Origin: Deltaproteobacteria bacterium RBG_16_64_85
GTDB taxonomy: Bacteria > Desulfobacterota > Deferrimicrobia > Deferrimicrobiales > Deferrimicrobiaceae
Direction: 5' to 3'
Assembly: GCA_001798885.1 (NCBI GenBank)
Contig: MGQW01000065.1
Span: forward strand, 4,660-68,659
DNA: 64,000 nt
The position numbers and the translations under genes are program-made. Below, in pieces: positions 1 to 9,084 of the stretch. Every line of letters starts with the position of its first letter. Position 1 is the first letter of the stretch. Below the pieces are notes generated by a model. It was not told where the DNA came from and ran no database searches. It worked only from the letters and a program-made list of their open reading frames with translations.

Positions 1-63
1 TGCGCCGTTCGGGCAGGGGATCCTGATCGTCGGCTGCCGGTGTTCAATATCCAGGTGCAAGGG

Positions 64-1161
64 TCAGCGGCGGAGGACCCCCATGACGATCTCCAGGGCG
101 ATGAGCAGGATGATGATCACCTCGAGGGTCTCCGCACGCGAGGCCGCGGCCCGGTTGTTCAGGATGGTGTAGATGTCCTCGAGCGCCTTCAGCTGGTCCC
201 GTATCGTCCCCTCCCACTTCTCGGTCCCCGCCTTCCTACGCGCTTCCTCGTAGACCCTTGCGAGGTAAACGTCGCCCACGAGCTTCAGGGCGTTGTTGAT
301 CCTCTCCCGTAGGAGGGAGACGTCCATCTTGATCTCGGAGAGCTTGCGCAGGGGAGTTTCGTAGGGGTCGTGCAGCACGGACAGGAGCCCCCGCTTCTTG
401 CGAAGCTCGTCCGCCATGTCGTCGAGGGCGGCGTGAAGGATGCGGTCGAAGAACCGGAGCTCCAGCATCTGGACGTTCAGGAACTCGAGCACCTCGGCGG
501 TGTCCTGGTACTTCGGGTCGTAAACGAAGGCGGCGTCCCAGTCCGGGATGCAGAAGTCGTTCTCGAAGTAACGGATCGGGTTCCGGAGGATCTCGGCCAG
601 TGCCGACTCGCTGAACGTCCCCCGCTCCAGGGTCAGCAGCCGGGCGATGTCCTGCGGGAACCGGGCGAGCGCCTGGTCCGCGGAGAGTTCGGGTGCGAAG
701 CTTCCCACGTGCCACAGGCTGTACTCCTCGACGAGGTCCGCGAACCCCGGCCGCTTCACCGCGGGCCGGATCTTCTCGTTGAGCCGTGATGCCAGCCCGC
801 GCGCCGCCTCCTCCACACCGCTTGCCCCGGCCAGCAGGAGGGCGGTGGCGGCGTACTCCTCCCACGGCAGGTCCCGGACGGGCAGGCAGAGGGTCACCGA
901 CAGCGCCCCGAAATCGAAGATCTTCACGGCAGCCTCCATGCGGAAGGCCGCGCCTTCGTTCCGGACTTCCACGGTGCCTGAGGGGACCGCCAGCGGCTTG
1001 GGCTGGTATTGGAGATGCGGCGGGCCGGGGCGCAGACCCGCCAGCCCCGGGGACTCCGCCGCTTCGGACAGCCTTCCGGCGTCCGCCAGGGAGATGTCGA
1101 ATCCGATGTCATAGGCGTAGAAGAAGAAAAGGTGGCCCGACGCCACCCGGATGTCGTTCAT
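64..1161 (-). CDS. RMD1/DUF155-family membrane-anchored protein
   Basis: A 365-residue protein. The C-terminal part matches the RMD1/Sif2 (DUF155) pattern: a helical stretch (KMDVSLLRERINNALKLVGD, then a region ending LNNRAAASRAETLEV) followed by one transmembrane helix (IIILLIALEIVMGVL) at the very end. The family is best known from yeast mitochondrial RMD1; its biochemical role in bacteria is not established. The ATG at 1159-1161 was chosen because it overlaps the stop of the upstream CPBP protease gene (ATGA); a longer in-frame reading reaches into that gene and is rejected. It is the last gene of a minus-strand operon gph - CPBP protease - RMD1. The family call is fairly sure, the function unknown. 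Confidence 0.75.
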   Translation of the reverse strand: MNDIRVASGHLFFFYAYDIGFDISLADAGRLSEAAESPGLAGLRPGPPHLQYQPKPLAVPSGTVEVRNEGAAFRMEAAVKIFDFGALSVTLCLPVRDLPWEEYAATALLLAGASGVEEAARGLASRLNEKIRPAVKRPGFADLVEEYSLWHVGSFAPELSADQALARFPQDIARLLTLERGTFSESALAEILRNPIRYFENDFCIPDWDAAFVYDPKYQDTAEVLEFLNVQMLELRFFDRILHAALDDMADELRKKRGLLSVLHDPYETPLRKLSEIKMDVSLLRERINNALKLVGDVYLARVYEEARRKAGTEKWEGTIRDQLKALEDIYTILNNRAAASRAETLEVIIILLIALEIVMGVLRR

Positions 1162-1769
1162 CGCGGACTCCCCGCGAGATAGGGAAACAGGTTGAACAGC
1201 AGGTGGAGCAGGACCGGAACGTAGAGATTCCCCGTGATCTTCCGTCCCCCCCCGAGGAGTAGGCCGGGAAACAGGGTGAGCGCCCGGTACCACGAAGGGT
1301 AAATGAAGAGATGGCCCGCGGCGAACAGCACCGAGGAACAGAGAACCGGCTCCCATCCCTTTTCCTCGAAAGCGTCGTACAGGTACCCCCGGAAGAAGAC
1401 CTCCTCGGGGAGCGCCACCAGGAGTCCCTGCCGGAAGAGCATATCCTCCAGCGGAGGCCTGGGCCCGGAATAGGGCGAAAGAGAATGCGGCAGCGGCAGC
1501 AGTGCATAGAGGGAGTAAGCCAGAGCTCCGCCCGCGGCCAGGGCGAGCGCCGCCAAAGCGCTCCTCCTGACATCTCCGACCCGGAGCCAGGAAGGCGATT
1601 TCCCGCGGCGATAGTAAAGGAAAGGAGCGTAGAGAAACAGGGCGGCGGCCAACAGGTCCGGCTGGAACAGGAAGAAAGATGAGGGATGCATCGATGCCAG
1701 GCGCACGACGAGGACGATCCCGAGAAACAGAAGGACCGCCTGAATGGGAACGGCCCCGGGTTTTTTCAA
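1158..1769 (-). CDS. CPBP-family intramembrane glutamic endopeptidase
   Basis: A 203-residue, mostly hydrophobic protein of the CPBP (CAAX protease/bacteriocin-processing, Abi) family. The three family motifs are present: EEVFFR (E122, E123, R127), H153 in FAAGHLF, and H189/N193 in VLLHLLFN, which together form the membrane active site. Family members cleave prenylated or other membrane substrates; the substrate here cannot be read from sequence. Translation starts at TTG (1767-1769) behind an AAGGAGAG Shine-Dalgarno. It lies 22 bp after gph and overlaps the RMD1-like gene by 4 bp, so the three are probably co-transcribed. Confidence 0.85.
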   Translation of the reverse strand: MKKPGAVPIQAVLLFLGIVLVVRLASMHPSSFFLFQPDLLAAALFLYAPFLYYRRGKSPSWLRVGDVRRSALAALALAAGGALAYSLYALLPLPHSLSPYSGPRPPLEDMLFRQGLLVALPEEVFFRGYLYDAFEEKGWEPVLCSSVLFAAGHLFIYPSWYRALTLFPGLLLGGGRKITGNLYVPVLLHLLFNLFPYLAGSPR

Positions 1770-1791
1770 GGCGACTCTCCTTGTGCGGGTC

Positions 1792-2478
1792 TCAGGTCTT
1801 CGGCCGTATCCGGTCGAAGAGGTCGGGAAACCGTCCGATCGTGAAGTCGGGGGGGAGCGAAGCGAAGCCGTCGATGCCCAGTCCGTAGGTTACTCCGCAG
1901 GTCGCGACGCCGGCTTTCTTCCCGGCGAGAACGTCGTTCCCGGAGTCCCCGACCATGAGGGTTTCACCGGGGGAGGACCCGTGCGTCCTCATGATGTGCA
2001 GAAGCCCGTCGGGATGGGGTTTTTTGCAGTCGAGACTGTCCCCCCCCACAACGTCTACGAAATACCGGTCGAGCGAAAGACCCGACAGGATCGCGCGGGT
2101 CATGTCGAACGGCTTGTTCGTGAGGATCGCCATCCGGTAGGTCCCCTCCCATTCCCGCAGGCTTTCAGCCACGCCGGGGAAGGGGACCGTGGTGTCCAGC
2201 AGGTGCTGCCGGTAGTGCGCGAGGAACGACTCGAGGACGGCGGGCAGGATGCCGTTGTTCTCTTCTCCCACGGCCCTCCGGATGAGCATCGTCGCCCCGT
2301 CCCCCACGTAGGAATAGATCACCGGGTGCGGGAGCGCGGGATGTCCGAACGCCCCCAGCGCGTGGTTGACCGAGTTCGCAAGGTCGACCTTGGAATCGAC
2401 AAGCGTTCCGTCCAGGTCGAACACGATCAGCCGGATCGCTTCCTTCACGATGATCGCCTCCTGGCACTCGCATTTCAT
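1792..2478 (-). CDS. gph: HAD-superfamily phosphatase, phosphoglycolate phosphatase type
   Basis: A 228-residue HAD hydrolase. Motif I is DLDGT at 21-25, motif II is the LTNKP segment, the motif III lysine lies in KKPHPDG, and motif IV is GDSGND. Cap size and overall similarity fit Gph/PpaX enzymes, which dephosphorylate 2-phosphoglycolate or pyrophosphate; the substrate is an inference. The annotated start codon lies inside the left end of a type-A repeat (2476-2585). A GTG at codon 11, closer to the conserved IRLIVFDLDGT, is therefore a realistic alternative start. It is the first gene of the minus-strand operon with the CPBP protease and RMD1-like genes. Confidence 0.8.
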   Translation of the reverse strand: MKCECQEAIIVKEAIRLIVFDLDGTLVDSKVDLANSVNHALGAFGHPALPHPVIYSYVGDGATMLIRRAVGEENNGILPAVLESFLAHYRQHLLDTTVPFPGVAESLREWEGTYRMAILTNKPFDMTRAILSGLSLDRYFVDVVGGDSLDCKKPHPDGLLHIMRTHGSSPGETLMVGDSGNDVLAGKKAGVATCGVTYGLGIDGFASLPPDFTIGRFPDLFDRIRPKT

Positions 2479-2585
2479 TCAGCTTCGCCGCCTCGGAGGG
2501 GGACTCCGTTCGTGGCTCGACGCGCGATGCACCCGCGCGTCTGCGCTTTACCTCACTGCGCCCCCCTCCTGCGGCGGCTCCGCCG
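2476..2585 (+). repeat. Type-A intergenic repeat, short form, copy 1
   Basis: About 110 bp, from a CATTCAGCT start through CCGCCTCGGAGGGGGACTCC to CCCCCCTCCTGCGGCGG. The two ends are imperfect inverted repeats. Related copies lie at 16489-16770, 43482-43763 and, inverted, 47399-47505. This copy sits between the divergent gph and bioB genes, and its left end contains the annotated gph start codon. No coding potential is convincing. Confidence 0.8.
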
Positions 2586-2681
2586 AATCCCCTGCGTCCA
2601 CTCCCCCGCAATCGGCGGAGCTGCGCGTTCCGGTCCCGGTGCTGCCCTTATTTTAAATGAAAACCGGGTTGTCGGGGGCTG

Positions 2682-2721
2682 TTGCTGTAAACCTTCCCGT
2701 AAATGGAGAGGTTGACAGCAA
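2682..2721 (+). promoter_or_regulatory. BirA operator upstream of the biotin operon
   Basis: TTGCTGTAAACC (2682-2693) and GGTTGACAGCAA (2710-2721) form an inverted repeat matching at 11 of 12 positions with a 16-bp spacer. This closely resembles the known bacterial BirA operator (TTGTAAACC, spacer, GGTTTACAA). Bifunctional BirA, the biotin-protein ligase/repressor, would bind here as holorepressor and switch off bioBFAD when biotin is plentiful. The birA gene is not in the window. The site lies 93 bp before the bioB ATG. I could not identify a confident -10/-35 pair around it. Confidence 0.85.
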
Positions 2722-2813
2722 ACGCATGTTCCTGGAGAATGGCTCCTGGTTCCGGTCGGGGGGGGATAAGGTTGGAAACGGAAATTTTCTGGAAAAAAAT
2801 AAGGGAAGATGCC

Positions 2814-3761
2814 ATGTCGGGCAACGGGATCGGTGCTCCCGATGCCCTGTCGGTCCTGCGGCTTCCCCGGGAGGCGCTGTGGCGCCTTCTGGACGTTACG
2901 GAAGCCGTCCGGCGGCGATTCAAGGGGGACGGGATCCGGCTCTGCTCCATCGTCAACGCGAAATCGGGGCTCTGCTCGGAGGACTGCTCCTTCTGCTCCC
3001 AGTCGAGCCGGTCGAAGGCGGAAATCCCGAAATACCCGATGATCGACGAAGGGGAGATCGTCGCGGCCGCACGGAAGGCCAAGGAACGGGGTGCGAGGGA
3101 GTTTTCCATCGTGGCGTCCGGGCTCGCGGTGCGCAGCCTGCGGGAGCTCGTCCGTGTGGGAAACGCCGTGGAGCGGATCCGGAACGAGGTGGGGCTCGAG
3201 ACGTGCGTGAGCCTCGGCACGCTGCCCGCCGACAGTATCGTCTATCTCCTCTCGCGGGGCCTGCGGTCGGTCCACCACAACCTGGAGACCTCCCGGCGGT
3301 TCTTCCCGTCGGTGTGTACGACGCACGACTACGAGGAGGACATCCGCGCCGTCCGCGATGCGAAGGCCGCCGGGGCGTGGGTGTGCTGCGGGGGGATCTT
3401 CGGCCTCGGGGAGACCGACGAGGACCGCGTGGAGCTGTCGATGACGCTCCGGGAGCTCGACGTGGACTCGATCCCGGTGAATTTCCTGAACCCGGTCCCC
3501 GGCACTCCGCTCGAGGGGAAACGGGACCTGACCCCGTTCGCCTGCCTCAAGATCATCGCGATGATGCGCCTTTGCCATCCCGCGCGGGAGATCATCGTGT
3601 GCGGCGGCAGGGAAGTGAACCTGCGCGACCTTCAGTCGCTCATGTTCGCCGCGGGGGCGACGGGTACGATGGCGGGGAACTACCTCACCACCAGCGGGCG
3701 GCCCGCGGAAGAGGACGTTCGGATGATCCGGGACCTGGGTCTCTCCTTACGGGGGCCGTAG
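2814..3761 (+). CDS. bioB: Biotin synthase
   Basis: Radical-SAM enzyme of 315 residues that inserts sulfur into dethiobiotin to make biotin. The C-x3-C-x2-C cluster motif for the [4Fe-4S]/SAM site is at C54, C58 and C61. Typical BioB segments follow: NAKSGLCSEDC, the NLETS region, NFLNPVPGTPLE and the C-terminal TTSGR. The ATG at 2814 was preferred over an upstream ATG at 2703 because that one lies inside the BirA operator. It has an AAGGGAAG Shine-Dalgarno and gives a normal length. First gene of the bioB-F-A-D operon, 3 bp before bioF. Confidence 0.95.
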   Translation: MSGNGIGAPDALSVLRLPREALWRLLDVTEAVRRRFKGDGIRLCSIVNAKSGLCSEDCSFCSQSSRSKAEIPKYPMIDEGEIVAAARKAKERGAREFSIVASGLAVRSLRELVRVGNAVERIRNEVGLETCVSLGTLPADSIVYLLSRGLRSVHHNLETSRRFFPSVCTTHDYEEDIRAVRDAKAAGAWVCCGGIFGLGETDEDRVELSMTLRELDVDSIPVNFLNPVPGTPLEGKRDLTPFACLKIIAMMRLCHPAREIIVCGGREVNLRDLQSLMFAAGATGTMAGNYLTTSGRPAEEDVRMIRDLGLSLRGP

Positions 3762-3764
3762 AGG

Positions 3765-4923
<1,159 letters not shown>

Positions 4924-4952
<29 letters not shown>

Positions 4953-6276
4953 GGATAAAGCCGTGATCTGGCACCCGTTCACCCAGATGGCGGACTGGGA
5001 GAAGGACGATCCCATCGTCATCGAGCGCGGCGAGGGGAACTACCTTTTCGACACCGACGGGAACCGGTATTTCGACGGGGTCTCCTCCCTCTGGGTGAAC
5101 CTGTTCGGCCACCGTCGGAAGGAAATCGACGACGCCGTCCGCGCCCAGCTGGATCTCCTGGCCCACTCCACGTTCCTCGGGCTGTCCCACCCCCCGGCGA
5201 TCGAGCTGGCGGAAAAGCTCCTCGCCTTGGCGCCCCCCGGGCTGTCTCGGGTCTTCTACTCGGACAACGGTTCGACGGCCATGGAGATCGCCATCAAGAT
5301 GGCCTTCCAATACTGGCGGCAGAAGGGAAACGGGGAGAAGAAGAAAACGTTCCTCACGCTCTCCGAGGCGTACCACGGCGACACGATCGGCTCCATCTCC
5401 GCCGGCGGGATCGACCTGTTCCACAAGATCTTCCGGCCGCTGTTGTTTTCCACCCGCCGGATACCGACCCCCCACTGCTACCGGTGCCCGTTCGGCCTCT
5501 CCCGGCCGTCCTGCGGCCTCCACTGTGCCGACCGGATGGAGGAAGAGATTCACACGGCGGCGGATTCCCTTGCGGCTGCCATCGTAGAGCCCCTCGTGCA
5601 GGGGGCGGCGGGAATGCTGATGATGCCCGAGGGGTACCTGGGGAGGCTGCGCGCCGTGACGCGGCAGTGCGGCGTACTCCTGGTGTGCGACGAGGTGGCG
5701 ACCGGCTTTTGCCGCACGGGCACGATGTTCGCCTGCGAGCAGGAAGGGGTTTCCCCGGACATCCTGGCATTGGCCAAGGGGCTGACCGGCGGCTACCTTC
5801 CGCTGGCGGCGACCCTCACGACGGAGGAAATCTACCGGATGTTCCTGGGGCGGTACGAGGAATACAAGACCTTCTTCCACGGCCATTCCTACACCGCAAA
5901 CCCGCTCGGGTGCGCGGCGGCGCTGGGGACTCTTTCCATTTTCGAGGGGGAGGACATACCGGCACGCGTGTCCGCTCTTTCCGCGATCATGGCGATGTCC
6001 CTTTCGCGCCTCGCAGGGCAACCCAACGTCGGCGACATCCGGCAAAAAGGGCTGATGGCCGGGATCGAGATCGTGGCCGACCGGAAGACGAAGGAGCGGT
6101 TCCCGCCGGAGCTTCGGCTCGGCCAGAAGATGGTCCGGAAAGCGAGGGAGAAGGGGATCCTTCTCCGGCCCCTCGGCGACGTGATCGTCCTGATGCCTCC
6201 TCTATCCTCGACGGAGAGCGAGGTCGAGGGGCTGGTCGACGTCACGGCGTGGGCGATCGGCGAAGTGTTGGGGTGA
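4924..6276 (+). CDS. bioA: Adenosylmethionine-8-amino-7-oxononanoate aminotransferase
   Basis: Class III PLP aminotransferase of 450 residues converting 8-amino-7-oxononanoate to 7,8-diaminopelargonate with SAM as amino donor. WHPFTQM near the N-terminus is diagnostic for BioA. D256 in DEVATGF and the PLP lysine K285 in LAKGLTGG are present. A cysteine-rich insert (CYRCPFGLSRPSCGLHC, 185-201) occurs, as in other non-enteric BioA proteins. Translation starts at TTG, 29 bp inside the end of bioF, which suggests translational coupling. The stop overlaps the bioD start (GTGA). Confidence 0.93.
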
Positions 6277-6956
6277 AAGCGTTTCTCATAACTGGGACGG
6301 ACACGGGGGTGGGGAAGACCCACGTCGCATGCCTGCTCGGAAGACGGCTGGTCGCGGAGGGGATCGACGTTTTTCCGTTGAAACCGGTCGAATCGGGATG
6401 TCTTCCCGGCCCCGACGGGAAACCCTTTCCCGCCGACGCGGTTGCGCTCCAGGAAGCCATCGCCCCGCGCCTGCCCCTCTCCGCCGTCTGCCTCTATCCT
6501 CTCTCGGCACCTCTGTCCCCCCACCTTGCGGCCCGCCTGGAGGGAGTGTCGATCGACCCGGAGCGTATCCGGAAGACGGTTCTCGATGCCGCAATGATTT
6601 CGGAGATCCTTCTCGTCGAGGGGGCCGGCGGGATCGCCGTGGAGATTCGCGAGGGGTACGCCTTCGCCGACCTCGCGCGCGACCTTTCCTTTCCCGTCCT
6701 GGTCGTGGCGGAGAACCGCCTCGGGGTGCAAAACCATCTTCGGCTCACCGTCCGGTATCTCCGCTCGGAGGGGTTGACCCTTGCCGGGGTCGTCCTCAAT
6801 GACCGGACGGGCGATCCCTTCCCCGCCCGGGAGACCAACGAGGCAGAGGTCCGGCGAATCGCCGGAGACCGCTACCTGGGCCGCGTTCCCTTCGGGGCGA
6901 CTTCCCTGCCGGAAGAGACGTTCCTGCGGTTCCGAGATATTTATCTCACGGCGTAA
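6273..6956 (+). CDS. bioD: Dethiobiotin synthetase
   Basis: ATP-dependent enzyme of 227 residues that closes the ureido ring of 7,8-diaminopelargonate with CO2 to give dethiobiotin. The P-loop GTDTGVGKT is at 8-16, the catalytic lysine lies in KPVESG, and VEGAGGIAVEI is the conserved second nucleotide segment. The GTG start overlaps the bioA stop. It is the last gene of the biotin operon; no bioC/bioH or other pimelate-making gene is in the window, so the source of pimeloyl thioester is not encoded locally. Confidence 0.94.
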   Translation: MKAFLITGTDTGVGKTHVACLLGRRLVAEGIDVFPLKPVESGCLPGPDGKPFPADAVALQEAIAPRLPLSAVCLYPLSAPLSPHLAARLEGVSIDPERIRKTVLDAAMISEILLVEGAGGIAVEIREGYAFADLARDLSFPVLVVAENRLGVQNHLRLTVRYLRSEGLTLAGVVLNDRTGDPFPARETNEAEVRRIAGDRYLGRVPFGATSLPEETFLRFRDIYLTA

Positions 6957-6983
6957 TCGTCATTTTCATATAATAAGGCTCCC

Positions 6984-7694
6984 ATGCAGCCCCCGGAGAA
7001 GAACCGCATCTGGCTCAAGCCGCTGATCTTTGTCACCGCCCTCGCTCTCCTCACGTTTCTCTTATACAAAACGGGGCTTTTCCGCTTCTTCATGGACAAG
7101 GAAAGACTGCGCGGGTTCATCGATTCCCTCGGGATGTGGGGGTTTGCGGGGTTCATCTTCCTGCAGGTGGTCCAGGTCGTGGCCGCCCCCATCCCCGGGG
7201 AGGCGTCGGGGCTGCTCGGCGGTTACCTGTACGGGCCGTTCATCGGCGTCCTGCTGTCGACGGTCGGTCTTACGATCGGCTCCTACGTCGCCTTCGCGCT
7301 GTCCCGGTACTTCGGCCGGCCGTTGACGGACAGGTTCGTGGACAAGGCGACCATGGACCGGTTCGATTACCTCCTCCACCACAAGGGCGCCTTCCTCGTG
7401 TTCCTTCTCTTCCTCCTCCCGGGATTTCCGAAGGACCTCCTCTGCTATATCCTGGGGCTGGGGCACCTGACGACGTTGGAGTTCCTTTCGATCGCGTCCT
7501 CGGGAAGGCTATTGGGGACGGTGCTTCTCACGCTGGGCGGCACGTACTTGAGGAAACAACAGTATTTCCGGTTCTTCTCCCTCTGCGGCGTCGCGGTGAT
7601 GGCCGTCTTTTTCGCCATCGCCTACAAGGACAAGCTGGAGCTCCTGTTCCGGAAGTGGCACGAGAAGCACAAGGAGAAGCATCACAAGAAGTAA
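6984..7694 (+). CDS. TVP38/TMEM64 (VTT-domain) inner-membrane protein
   Basis: A 236-residue membrane protein with an N-terminal transmembrane helix (about 12-32) and a VTT/DedA-like core: GxxxGxLYGPFIGVLLSTVGLTIGS is followed by a re-entrant region with FLVFLLFLLPGFPKDLLCYILG, the usual TVP38 signature. The tail is very basic and histidine-rich (KWHEKHKEKHHKK). Homologues are implicated in membrane lipid transport or scrambling and proton-coupled processes; no exact role can be assigned. A perfect TATAAT lies at 6969-6974, only 9 bp before the ATG, without a convincing -35. Convergent with tatC. Confidence 0.85.
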   Translation: MQPPEKNRIWLKPLIFVTALALLTFLLYKTGLFRFFMDKERLRGFIDSLGMWGFAGFIFLQVVQVVAAPIPGEASGLLGGYLYGPFIGVLLSTVGLTIGSYVAFALSRYFGRPLTDRFVDKATMDRFDYLLHHKGAFLVFLLFLLPGFPKDLLCYILGLGHLTTLEFLSIASSGRLLGTVLLTLGGTYLRKQQYFRFFSLCGVAVMAVFFAIAYKDKLELLFRKWHEKHKEKHHKK

Positions 7695-7703
7695 CGCGGA
7701 AAT

Positions 7704-8429
7704 TCACCGGACGTCCGGTGCGGCCTTTCTCGTTTTATCGACCATGTACACAATCCCGAAGCTGATGAAATAGAGGCCCAGGAGCGGCATGGCCATCAGC
7801 GTTAGGTTATAGACGTCCGGCGTCGGGGTGAGGACGGCGGCGAGGATGACGCAGATCAGGAGGGCGTGCCTCCACCGCTTCCGGAAAAACTCCGGGGTGA
7901 GCCATCCCGCCCGTGCAAGGAAATAGGAAACGAGGGGAGTCTCGAAGGAGAGGCCGAGGGCGAGGAGCATCGTCCCGCAGAAGGAGATGAACTTCCGGGC
8001 GGAGATGAGGGCCGACACTTTCTCCGTTTCAAAGCTCACGAGGAACCCGATCCCGGCAGGGAGCAGGACGTAATAGCCGAGGAGCGCCCCCGCAAGGAAC
8101 AGGACCGTCGCCGCGAGGATGACGACGCCCCCCCACCCCCGCCAGCCGGGCACCCAGCGCACCACCGCCCCCCGCCAGAGCAGCCACGCGCCCACCGGGA
8201 GCGAGAGCGTGATCCCGCAGTACAGGGAGAGGTTGATCAGCGCAAGGAAGCCTTCGGCCGGCGAGTAGGCGACGAGCTTCCGGCCCAGAAGGCGGACGAC
8301 GAAGCGCAGGATCGGCTCGGCGTAGAAGAAGCAGGCGACGGTGAGGAAGAGCACGAGGACCGCGTACGCGGCCAGCCCCTTGCGGGACTTTTCCAATTCG
8401 TCGAGGATGGTGGCAACCTGGATTTGCAC
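7704..8429 (-). CDS. tatC: Twin-arginine translocase subunit TatC
   Basis: Polytopic membrane protein of 241 residues, the receptor core of the Tat pathway for folded proteins. The third-helix segment FLAGALLGYYVLLPAGIGFL, the glutamate of LGLSFETP (E. coli E170 equivalent) and the aspartate of LTPTPDVYN (D211 equivalent) identify it. The end of the last segment (LMAMPLLGLYFISF) lacks the usual LYE glutamate, so it is somewhat divergent. No tatA/B gene is adjacent. The dedA-like gene lies just upstream on the same strand with a 27-bp gap. Confidence 0.85.
   Translation of the reverse strand: MQIQVATILDELEKSRKGLAAYAVLVLFLTVACFFYAEPILRFVVRLLGRKLVAYSPAEGFLALINLSLYCGITLSLPVGAWLLWRGAVVRWVPGWRGWGGVVILAATVLFLAGALLGYYVLLPAGIGFLVSFETEKVSALISARKFISFCGTMLLALGLSFETPLVSYFLARAGWLTPEFFRKRWRHALLICVILAAVLTPTPDVYNLTLMAMPLLGLYFISFGIVYMVDKTRKAAPDVR
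7705..7720. terminator. Perfect 16-bp palindrome at the convergent gene ends (weak terminator candidate)
   Basis: CACCGGAC/GTCCGGTG is a perfect palindrome that covers the last codons of tatC and lies 11 bp after the stop of the VTT gene. On the plus strand it is followed by CGGCCTTTCTCGTTTT, a poor T-tract. It could act as a bidirectional terminator, but the evidence is only positional. Confidence 0.3.
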
Positions 8430-8456
8430 GGAACCCTGCGCGAGAGATTTGATCCC

Positions 8457-9068
8457 TTATCTTACAGTGAAATGCCGCCGGACGTACCAGACGATCCCGG
8501 CGATCAGGACCGCGCCGATCAGCAGGTCGAACTTGTGGAAGTACTCCCGCAGCGTGGGCCACTTTTCCCCCATGACCATCCCGACGTAGGCAAGCCCGAG
8601 GCACCACGGCAAGGACCCCGCGAACGTGTAGGCGATGAACCGCTTCATCTCCATCCGTGCCACGCCGGCGGGGAAGGCGATAAAGGTCCGGATGACGGGC
8701 AGAAGCCTCGCGAAAAAGACGGTCGCCTGCCCGTGCCGCGCGAACCAGCGGTCCGCCACGTCCAGGTCGTGGTGGGACATGAGGATGAACTTCCCGTATT
8801 TCTCGATGAGCGGCCGCCCTCCGTACATCCCGAGGTAATAGGCCGGGACCGATCCGACCACGCACCCGATCGCCCCCGCAAGCCCCACGGACCAGAGCGA
8901 GTATTTCCCCAGGAAGACGAGATACCCCGAGAACGGCATGATGACCTCGGAGGGAAGCGGGATGCAGGCGGACTCGATCGCCATGAGGAGGACGATGCCG
9001 GGCAGCCCCATGCGGGAGATCACGTAGATGATCAGCGAGGCCAGCGCTTCCAGGATCCGGGTGACCAT
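8457..9068 (-). CDS. DedA-family inner-membrane protein
   Basis: A 203-residue DedA-family membrane protein. Family features are ESACIPLPSEVIMPFSGYL near the N-terminus, the GSVPAYYLGMYGGRP segment and FFARLLPVIRTFIAFPAGVARM, which contains the conserved arginine. DedA proteins are needed for envelope homeostasis and have been linked to undecaprenyl-phosphate or phospholipid recycling. The ATG at 9066-9068 was chosen over one 36 codons upstream because it has an AAAGGAGTC Shine-Dalgarno and places the family motif normally. It follows tldD by 16 bp and precedes tatC. Confidence 0.88.
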   Translation of the reverse strand: MVTRILEALASLIIYVISRMGLPGIVLLMAIESACIPLPSEVIMPFSGYLVFLGKYSLWSVGLAGAIGCVVGSVPAYYLGMYGGRPLIEKYGKFILMSHHDLDVADRWFARHGQATVFFARLLPVIRTFIAFPAGVARMEMKRFIAYTFAGSLPWCLGLAYVGMVMGEKWPTLREYFHKFDLLIGAVLIAGIVWYVRRHFTVR

Positions 9069-9084
9069 CGGACAGACTCCTTTC

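Noticed and set aside
1-63. Possible gene end at the left edge of the window
   Set aside because: The 63 bases contain no recognisable protein segment or signal, and too little sequence is available to judge.
6969-6974. Perfect TATAAT as promoter of the VTT-domain gene
   Set aside because: It lies only 9 bp before the ATG and has no -35; the transcript would be nearly leaderless, so I do not call a promoter.
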